From an uncultured Oscillospiraceae bacterium (GTDB lineage: Bacteria > Bacillota > Clostridia > Oscillospirales > Oscillospiraceae), in assembly GCA_910587285.1 (NCBI GenBank), contig CAJULM010000031.1, positions 1 through 25,753 on the forward strand: DNA of 25,753 nucleotides, written 5' to 3'. Shown here piece by piece: positions 20,360 through 25,753 of the stretch. The translations under genes were made by a program, and so were the position numbers. The notes under the pieces are model-generated. The model saw only the letters and a list, made by a program, of their open reading frames with translations, was not told where the DNA came from and ran no database searches. Every line of letters begins with the position of its first letter. Positions within the stretch are counted from its first letter, which is position 1.

Positions 20360-21610
20360 TCAGCGATAGATTGGATATTTCGCCGTCAGCTCCGCTACAC
20401 CCGCGCGGATCTCGTCCGCCTTCGCCTCAAAGTCGGTAGCCGCCAGCATGATATACTCCGCCACCTGGTCCATGTCCGCCTCCAAGAAGCCGCGGCTGGT
20501 GACGGCGGGGCTGCCCACCCGCAGGCCGCTGGTCTGGAAGGGAGAGCGGGGGTCGCCGGGCACCTTGTTCTTGTTGGCGGTGATGCGCACCTCGTCCAGC
20601 CGGCGCTCCAGCTCCTTGCCGGTGAGCTCACCCATGTCCCTCAGGTCGATGAGGGACAGATGGTTGTCCGTGCCGCCGGACACCAGCTTCATGCCCCGTC
20701 TGGTGAGTCCCTCGGCCAAGGCGGCGGAGTTTTTCACCACCTGCTGCTGATACGTCTGGAACGCGGGGGTGAGCGCCTCGCCCAAGGCCACCGCCTTGGC
20801 GGCGATGACGTGCATCAGCGGGCCGCCCTGGGAGCCGGGGAAGATGGCGGAGTTCAGCTTCTTGGCCAGCTCCTCGTCGTTGGTGAGCAGCAGACCGCCC
20901 CGGGGCCCCCGGAGGGTTTTGTGGGTGGTGGTGGAGGTGACGTGGGCATAGGGGATGGGAGACGGATGCAGCCCCGCCGCCACCAGGCCGGCAATGTGGG
21001 CCATATCCACCCACAGATAGGCCCCCACCTCGTCGGCGATCTCCCGGAAGCGCTTGAAGTCGATCACTCTGGGATAGGCGGACGCGCCGGCGATGATCAT
21101 CTTGGGCTTGCACTCCCTGGCAATGCGGGCCACCTCGTCATAGTCAATGACGCCGGTCTCCTCGTTCACCCCATAGGACATCATTTTGAAGTACTTGCCG
21201 GAGAAGTTCACAGGGCTGCCGTGGGTAAGGTGTCCGCCGTGGTCCAGGTTCATACCCAGCACCGTGTCGCCAGGCTGGCACAGGGCCATATAGACGGCGT
21301 AGTTGGCCTGGGCGCCGGAGTGGGGCTGCACATTGGCGAAGCCGGCGCCGAACAGCTTGCAGGCCCGGTCGATGGCCAGCTTCTCCGCGATATCCACGCA
21401 CTGGCAGCCGCCGTAGTACCGCTTGCCGGGGTAGCCCTCGGCGTACTTGTTGGTGAGCACGCTGCCCATGGCGGCCAGCACCGCCTCGGACACGATATTC
21501 TCCGACGCGATGAGCTCGATGTTGTCGCACTGGCGCTGGTATTCCGCCCGGATGGCCTGGCCCATCTCGGGGTCGTGCTGGGAGACAAAGTCCATATACT
21601 CCAAAACCAT
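20360..21610 (-). CDS. glyA: Serine hydroxymethyltransferase
   Basis: The 416-residue PLP enzyme interconverts serine and glycine while loading one-carbon units on tetrahydrofolate. It has IELIASENIVS (31-41), the NKYAEGYPGKRYYGG block (54-68), the PLP lysine K231 in TTTHKTLRGPRGG, and QGGPLMHVIAAKA. The length is typical. The ATG at 21610 has AGGCGG upstream. It shares the folate one-carbon pathway with folD at 23877 although the two are in different operons. It probably leads an operon with the LURP-type and Cdd1-type genes, as there is no terminator between them. Confidence 0.98.
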   Translation of the reverse strand: MVLEYMDFVSQHDPEMGQAIRAEYQRQCDNIELIASENIVSEAVLAAMGSVLTNKYAEGYPGKRYYGGCQCVDIAEKLAIDRACKLFGAGFANVQPHSGAQANYAVYMALCQPGDTVLGMNLDHGGHLTHGSPVNFSGKYFKMMSYGVNEETGVIDYDEVARIARECKPKMIIAGASAYPRVIDFKRFREIADEVGAYLWVDMAHIAGLVAAGLHPSPIPYAHVTSTTTHKTLRGPRGGLLLTNDEELAKKLNSAIFPGSQGGPLMHVIAAKAVALGEALTPAFQTYQQQVVKNSAALAEGLTRRGMKLVSGGTDNHLSLIDLRDMGELTGKELERRLDEVRITANKNKVPGDPRSPFQTSGLRVGSPAVTSRGFLEADMDQVAEYIMLAATDFEAKADEIRAGVAELTAKYPIYR

Positions 21611-21645
21611 TTGCGTTTCCGCCTTTCCAAATTGTAGTCGTCTTT

Positions 21646-21674
21646 ATTATACATTGTTTTCCTGGAAAGCACAA
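21646..21674 (-). promoter_or_regulatory. Promoter of the glyA operon
   Basis: TTGTGC (21674-21669), 17 bases, TATAAT (21651-21646). The -35 is weak and the -10 perfect. The 135-base divergent region to nth shows no riboswitch fold that I can recognise, and no convincing nth promoter. Confidence 0.65.
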
Positions 21675-21745
21675 CTGTAACCTCCTGAAAAAACACCCTC
21701 GCTTTTTTCCCTTTTTTGTGTTATCCTGTTCATGAGGTGAGTTTT

Positions 21746-22390
21746 ATGGAGAAAGAAAAGGTCATCGCCATTGTCAACGCCCTGAAGGAGCTGTACCCGG
21801 ACGGAATCTGCTCCCTGCAATATGAAAAGGACTACGAGCTGCTGTTCTCCGTGCGTCTGTCCGCCCAGTGCACCGATGAGCGGGTGAATATGGTCACCCC
21901 CGCCCTGTTTGCCCGCTTCCCCACTCTGGAGAGCTTCGCCCAGGCCGACGTGGACGAGGTGGGGGAATACATCCACTCCTGCGGCTTTTTCCGGGCCAAG
22001 AGCAAGGACATGGTGCTGTGCGCCCAGATGCTGCTCAGCGAGTACGGCGGGAAAGTGCCGGACACCATGGAGGACCTGCTCCGCCTGCCCGGGGTGGGCC
22101 GCAAGACCGCCAACCTCATCCTGGGGGACGTGCACGGCACCCCCGGCGTGGTGGTGGCGGACACCCACTGCATCCGTATTTCCGGGCGCATGGGCCTCAC
22201 TGACGGCACCAAGGACCCCGCCAAGGTGGAGCAGCAGCTCCGGGCCGTCCTGCCGCCGGAGGAGTCCAACAACTTCTGCCACCGAATGGTGCTCCATGGG
22301 CGGGCGGTGTGCACGGCCCGGAAGGCCAAGTGCGGGGAGTGCGTGTGCGCCCCCTGGTGCAAGTACGCGAATACGGAATTCAAGGCATGA
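21746..22390 (+). CDS. nth: Endonuclease III
   Basis: The 214-residue HhH-GPD DNA glycosylase/AP lyase removes oxidised pyrimidines. It shows SAQCTDERVN (39-48), the helix-hairpin-helix LPGVGRKTAN with catalytic K120, VADTHCIR with catalytic D139, and a C-terminal 4Fe-4S loop C189-x6-C196-x2-C199-x5-C205. Standard Nth reads VDTH, here ADTH. The ATG at 21746 has GAGGTGAG upstream; an extension to 21716 lacks one. It is the only plus-strand gene in the right part of the window and ends at a bidirectional terminator. Confidence 0.97.
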   Translation: MEKEKVIAIVNALKELYPDGICSLQYEKDYELLFSVRLSAQCTDERVNMVTPALFARFPTLESFAQADVDEVGEYIHSCGFFRAKSKDMVLCAQMLLSEYGGKVPDTMEDLLRLPGVGRKTANLILGDVHGTPGVVVADTHCIRISGRMGLTDGTKDPAKVEQQLRAVLPPEESNNFCHRMVLHGRAVCTARKAKCGECVCAPWCKYANTEFKA

Positions 22391-22400
22391 GCGCAAAAGG

Positions 22401-22431
22401 GCCCGCCCCGGTCTGCTTGACCGGGGCGGGC
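22401..22431. terminator. Bidirectional terminator between nth and the anti-sigma gene
   Basis: A 13-bp G+C stem (22401-22413 with 22419-22431) with a 5-base loop is flanked by AAAA on the left and TTTG on the right. It can act for both convergent transcripts. Confidence 0.85.
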
Positions 22432-22436
22432 TTTGC

Positions 22437-23264
22437 TCACTGGAAGCTGTCCAGAATTTGAAGGAGAACCTGGCGGGCCTCCTGCGTATTTCCTTCAGTG
22501 TGAACCCGCACCACAACAGGAATACCGTTGAAGGAAACTGCTCCAACCGCGCTGTTTCGTACCCCCTCGGGGCGTTGAATCTCCATCACCTGGGCTTCCA
22601 CCCCGCCGGCCGTGGTATAGCCCTCCCAGCTCACCTGCGTATCGTCCGAGAACACATAACCTATAAAGTTTTCCGTAAAGGTTCCCAGCTGCTCCATTTT
22701 GTCCGTATACAAATACGCATCCACATTGATATCAAGCTCGCCAATCTCATAGCAGCCGTTTGCCTCAAATGAGGTCAATTCGGAATCTGCCATAAGCACA
22801 AAATGCCCTTTCACCGATCGGCCATCCTGGAACGTATGCATAATGGAGTACCGCTTCGCGGGAGATTTGTCCAGCAGCGGGTTGTTCATCAGGTCGATCC
22901 CGAGAAAGTCCTCCAGTTCCTGCCAGGACTCAAAGACTTTCCCGGCGCTCAGCGCGTCCTTCGGCGCCAGCGCTTTCGCCTCCTCCGAAAGTTCGTCCAC
23001 AGGATAGTAGGCAATCCCCCCGGCAAGCCAAATATCTCCGGTCTCCTCCCGGCTGTCTACAATACTGATGCTGGCATAGTGGGCAGCCGCCGCCGTCCCC
23101 ACCAGCAGCACCGCCGCCGCCAATCCGATGGCAATCCGTTTCCAATTTTTCACGGGATTTTTCCTCCTTCTGCTGTCCCGGAGGAGCCCGTCCAGCAGCT
23201 CCTCCTCCCGCCCGGGGGCGGGGGTGAGTGCATCAAACATCCGGTTCAATTCATGCCTGTCCAT
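22437..23264 (-). CDS. Membrane-anchored anti-sigma-like protein (DUF4367-like outer domain)
   Basis: The 275-residue protein has a short cytoplasmic part (1-40, MDRHELNRMFDALTPAPG start typical of proteins next to ECF sigma factors), one membrane helix (about 43-60) and an outside domain of about 215 residues. The C-terminal part (VSWEGYTTAGGVEAQVMEI ... FNGIPVVVRVHTE) resembles DUF4367 domains. No zinc-binding HxxxCxxC anti-sigma motif is present. It overlaps the ECF gene by 14 bases, so it is likely the factor's membrane partner that senses an envelope signal. Identification as anti-sigma is by context, not by a proven motif. Base composition is less G+C-rich than its neighbours. Confidence 0.75.
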   Translation of the reverse strand: MDRHELNRMFDALTPAPGREEELLDGLLRDSRRRKNPVKNWKRIAIGLAAAVLLVGTAAAAHYASISIVDSREETGDIWLAGGIAYYPVDELSEEAKALAPKDALSAGKVFESWQELEDFLGIDLMNNPLLDKSPAKRYSIMHTFQDGRSVKGHFVLMADSELTSFEANGCYEIGELDINVDAYLYTDKMEQLGTFTENFIGYVFSDDTQVSWEGYTTAGGVEAQVMEIQRPEGVRNSAVGAVSFNGIPVVVRVHTEGNTQEARQVLLQILDSFQ

Positions 23265-23748
23265 AACCTTCCTCCTCCAGCTTGAGTTTTAATTTCCGCC
23301 GGGCCTGGACCAGCCGGGAGCGCACCGTGGAGGGGTTTTCCCCCAGCAGCTCCGCCATCTCCCCAGTGGTGTAGCCCTGATAGTAGTGGAGATAGAGCGC
23401 CAGCCGGTGGGCCTCGGGCAGCGCCGCCACCTGATCCCACACCTCCCGGTCCTCCGGCTGTTCCCAGGTAAGGGACTCCAGCGCCTCCTCCCCCGCCCGC
23501 CGGGTGCGCCACCAGTGCTTGAGCTGGTTGCGGCACTCGTTTCGGGCGGCGACGATGAGCCATGCCTTCTCGTGCTCCGGATCACGAAAGACCTGGCCCC
23601 GCTCCATTACCCTGCGAAAGACGGTCTGGGCGGCGTCCTCCGCGTCGGGCACGTTTTTCATCAGCACCAGGCAGATCTGATAGACCATGCCGAAGCGCCG
23701 CTGGTAGAGGCCGGCCAGCGCGTCCCTTGACCACGTGTGATCTTCCAC
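23251..23748 (-). CDS. ECF-type RNA polymerase sigma factor
   Basis: The 165-residue protein has sigma region 2 (VYQICLVLMKNVPDAEDAAQTVFRRVM, about 23-49; then EKAWLIVAARNECRN) and region 4 (LPEAHRLALYLHYYQGYTTGEMAELLGENPSTVRSRLVQARRKL, given by family pattern in pieces). No region 3, so it is ECF. Two GTG starts: 23748 has AAGGAGG eight bases upstream and is preferred; 23757 overlaps that site. It is transcribed before and with the membrane protein. Only weak promoter elements (TCAACA/TGTAAT, 18 apart) are visible in 23749-23830, and no ECF autoregulatory GAAC/CGTC pair was recognised. Confidence 0.93.
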   Translation of the reverse strand: MEDHTWSRDALAGLYQRRFGMVYQICLVLMKNVPDAEDAAQTVFRRVMERGQVFRDPEHEKAWLIVAARNECRNQLKHWWRTRRAGEEALESLTWEQPEDREVWDQVAALPEAHRLALYLHYYQGYTTGEMAELLGENPSTVRSRLVQARRKLKLKLEEEGYGQA

Positions 23749-23830
23749 GGGGAACACCTCCTTTCGTCCTTCTGCCTATTACACAATCGGCGGGGGCAGA
23801 TTGTTGACGGCGCGGGAAAATTTTTTCAAA

Positions 23831-23864
23831 AAGCGGGCGGACAGCCGCCGCCGTCCGCCCGCTT
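23831..23864 (-). terminator. Terminator of the lgt-folD operon
   Basis: A 12-bp stem (23831-23842 with 23853-23864) with a 10-base loop is followed on minus by TTTTTGAAAAAATTTT. It lies 12 bases after the folD stop. Confidence 0.9.
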
Positions 23865-23876
23865 CACGGGTACGCC

Positions 23877-24722
23877 TTATTGTCCCTGGTGCAGCTTGGC
23901 CGCCGTCAGGGTGTTTTTCATCAGCATGGCCCGGGTCATGGGACCCACGCCGCCGGGCACCGGAGTGATGTAAGACGCCTTCTCCGCGGCCGCCTCATAG
24001 CACACGTCGCCGCACAGCTTACCCGCATCGTTGCGGTTCATGGCCACGTCGATGACCACCGCGCCCTCCTTGACCATGTCCCCCGTGACCAGTCCCCGCT
24101 TGCCCACGGCGGACACCAAAATGTCCGCCGACGCGGCCAGCGCCGCCATGTCCGGCGTTTTGGAGTGGCAGGTAACCACCGTGCCGTTGGCATGGAGCAG
24201 CAGCAGTCCCATAGGCTTGCCCACAATGTTGGACCGGCCCAGCACCACGCACCGCTTCCCAGCCGGATTGATGCCGTATTCCCTGAGCATCTCCATCACG
24301 CCGCCGGGGGTGCAGGGCTGAAATACCGGGTCGCCTATCGTAAGCTGCCCCACGTTGAAGGGGTGGAAGCAGTCCACGTCCTTGGCCGGGTCGATGGCCA
24401 GCAGCACCTGCTTCTCGTCCAGCCCCTGGGGCAGAGGCAGCTGCACCAGAATGCCGTCAATGTCCTCCCGTCCGTTCAGCTTATCCACCAGGGACAGCAG
24501 CTCTGCCTGAGTGGTCTGGGCGGGCAGGGCGTACTCCTCGCTGTAAAAGCCGCACTCCTCGCAGTCCTTCCGTTTGCTGGTCACATATACCCGGGAGGCG
24601 GGATTGTCCCCCACCAGCACCACCGCCAGCCCCGGCTTGCGGGGCAGCGCCTCCGCCTCCGCCCGAACAGTTTCCTTCACCTTGGCCGCCAGGGCCTTTC
24701 CGTCAATGATTTTCGCCGACAT
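23877..24722 (-). CDS. folD: Bifunctional methylene-tetrahydrofolate dehydrogenase/cyclohydrolase
   Basis: The 281-residue enzyme oxidises methylene-THF to methenyl-THF with NADP and hydrolyses it to formyl-THF. It shows the catalytic YVTSK (46-50, K50), DGILVQLPLP (89-98), the cofactor loop VVLGRSNIVGKP (159-170) and the C-terminal PVPGGVGPMTRAMLMKNT signature. Length is typical. The ATG at 24722 has GGAGGAG upstream and lies 20 bases inside the end of lgt, implying coupled translation. It works in the same one-carbon pathway as GlyA. Confidence 0.98.
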   Translation of the reverse strand: MSAKIIDGKALAAKVKETVRAEAEALPRKPGLAVVLVGDNPASRVYVTSKRKDCEECGFYSEEYALPAQTTQAELLSLVDKLNGREDIDGILVQLPLPQGLDEKQVLLAIDPAKDVDCFHPFNVGQLTIGDPVFQPCTPGGVMEMLREYGINPAGKRCVVLGRSNIVGKPMGLLLLHANGTVVTCHSKTPDMAALAASADILVSAVGKRGLVTGDMVKEGAVVIDVAMNRNDAGKLCGDVCYEAAAEKASYITPVPGGVGPMTRAMLMKNTLTAAKLHQGQ

Positions 24723-25753
24723 GGTCTGTCTCCTCCTTTATGTTCTCCGCCTCCGCGTCCTCCTCAGCGGGACACTCCGGCCCGCTCTGCACCATCTCCG
24801 GGGCGGCCTCCTCTGAGGCCGCAACCCCCTCCGCAGCCTCCGGCGTCCCTTCCGGCCCAGACGCCGCCACCTTTACAAACGGGAGAGACGCCGGCCCAGC
24901 GGTTTTCAGGCGAAGAATATACAGCCCGATGGCCACCAGCGCCGACACAATGCCCAGCATCTGGGAGGAGCGGATGGGGGTGCCGAAAAAGTACAGGCTG
25001 TCGGTGCGCAGCCCTTCGATGGCCGCCCGGCCCAGACCGTACCAAATCACGTAGCTGAGAAACATCTGCCCGTTAAACCTTCTCCCCGCCTTCATCAGCA
25101 GCAACAGCAGGATAAACCCCAACAGGTTCCACAGGGACTCGTACAAAAATGTGGGGTGTACACCCAGCGTTCCGTCCAAAACGCTCTCATAGGCCAGGTT
25201 CGACTCCAGCAATCCGTCCCGCCACAGCTCATTGGCGATGGACACCGAGCTCATCCGCCAGGGGAGGTCGGTGAGGCCGCCATAGGCCTCCACATTGACA
25301 AAATTGCCCCACCGACCAATCATCTGGCCGATGAGCAGGCCGTACACAGTGATGTCCATCCCGCTCCAGAAATCCACCCTGCGCACCTTGCAGAAAATGA
25401 AGGCGGTAATCACGGTGGCGATGACGCCGCCGTAGATGGCCAGCCCTCCGTCCCAGAAGGCAATCATCCGCAGCGCGCTGAAGGAGCCGTCCGCCTCATA
25501 ACACACCGCAGGGTTAAACACCACATAGTACAGCCGCGCCCCGATGATGGCCATGGGCACGACCACGTAGATGGCGTCGATGATTTGATCGGGGTCCAGT
25601 CCAAACTTGGGCGCCTTCCACAACCCAAAGGCCACCGCCAGAAGAAACCCGGCGGCAATGATAATCCCGTACCAATAAATATTGTGGCCAAACACCGAGA
25701 AGGCCACCCGGTTCAGCTCAAACTCCAGCCCCAGGCCGGGAAACGTCACTGTA
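24703..25753 (-). CDS. lgt: Prolipoprotein diacylglyceryl transferase (5' end at or beyond window edge)
   Basis: Lgt transfers diacylglycerol from phosphatidylglycerol to the lipobox cysteine of prolipoproteins in the membrane. Reading from the GTG at 25749 there are 348 residues: YWYGIIIAAGF (25-35), ARLYYVVFN, GGLAIYGGV, the Lgt signature GRWGNFVNVEAYGG (145-158) and later GLRTDSLYF. Seven or so membrane helices are expected. The frame is open to the edge (codon ACA before it), and families usually carry a few more residues, so the true start may be just outside. After the last helix a tail of about 65 residues rich in Ala/Glu/Pro (about 285-348) is not part of the usual ~270-residue enzyme. 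Confidence 0.94.
   Translation of the reverse strand, partial: TVTFPGLGLEFELNRVAFSVFGHNIYWYGIIIAAGFLLAVAFGLWKAPKFGLDPDQIIDAIYVVVPMAIIGARLYYVVFNPAVCYEADGSFSALRMIAFWDGGLAIYGGVIATVITAFIFCKVRRVDFWSGMDITVYGLLIGQMIGRWGNFVNVEAYGGLTDLPWRMSSVSIANELWRDGLLESNLAYESVLDGTLGVHPTFLYESLWNLLGFILLLLLMKAGRRFNGQMFLSYVIWYGLGRAAIEGLRTDSLYFFGTPIRSSQMLGIVSALVAIGLYILRLKTAGPASLPFVKVAASGPEGTPEAAEGVAASEEAAPEMVQSGPECPAEEDAEAENIKEETDHVGENH

Noticed and set aside
21611..21745. Riboswitch (for example glycine type) upstream of glyA
   Set aside because: The leader from the predicted start to the ATG is only about 30 bases, too short, and no conserved core was seen.
1..25753. tRNA, rRNA, insertion sequence or prophage signals
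   Set aside because: No cloverleaf with conserved T-loop, no transposase motif and no terminal inverted repeats with target duplication were seen by eye; a tRNAscan or ISfinder run would be needed to exclude them fully.

Overview
The window looks like a chromosomal segment of a G+C-rich, spore-forming anaerobic Firmicute of class Clostridia, most like the Oscillospiraceae (Flavonifractor/Lawsonibacter/Dysosmobacter-type gut bacteria). Supporting evidence is the spoIIGA-sigE-sigG sporulation cluster, strong Shine-Dalgarno sequences of the GGAGG type at almost every start, an SLH-domain surface protein, AgrA/AgrC-like and OmpR-type two-component systems, and many GTG/TTG starts. No rRNA, tRNA, CRISPR array, transposase or phage gene was seen. 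Genus placement is inference.

Left part (1-7906), signalling and transport. A truncated ABC exporter subunit (minus) follows a LytTR response regulator and a GHKL kinase that has no membrane segment. Divergent from these, on plus, is a compact cassette: OmpR-type regulator, a stand-alone TfoX C-terminal domain protein, an ABC ATPase, two paralogous ABC-2 permeases and a one-TM histidine kinase. The layout resembles CprABC/LanFEG-type antimicrobial-peptide resistance modules. Two sets of short direct repeats precede the ATPase promoter and could be the regulator's binding sites.

Middle (7907-12562). A near-consensus promoter drives a radical SAM protein with a C-terminal helix-hairpin-helix and its DUF4130 partner, a conserved pair predicted to act in DNA repair or modification. 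A perfect bidirectional terminator separates it from a convergent two-gene operon for LuxE-like acyl-protein synthetase and LuxC-like acyl-CoA reductase, with no luciferase genes nearby.

Sporulation and surface (12586-16885, minus). spoIIGA and sigE are coupled, and sigG has its own candidate sigma-F promoter. Upstream of spoIIGA lies a 65-bp tandem repeat made of two stem-loops per unit, with sequences resembling Spo0A boxes near the promoter. Beyond it is a secreted, cysteine-rich SLH protein with a long leader containing a six-codon upstream ORF.

Right part (16951-25753). Minus-strand operons are rarA-DUF951-hisC, glyA-LURP/tubby-like-Cdd1, an ECF sigma factor with its anti-sigma-like membrane protein, and lgt-folD (lgt runs to the window edge). 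nth (endonuclease III) is on plus between glyA and the ECF operon. Hairpin terminators close most of these units. No gene-free stretch exceeds 300 bases: the longest are 15051-15337 (the tandem repeat) and 16739-16978 (SLH promoter and leader plus the hisC terminator).
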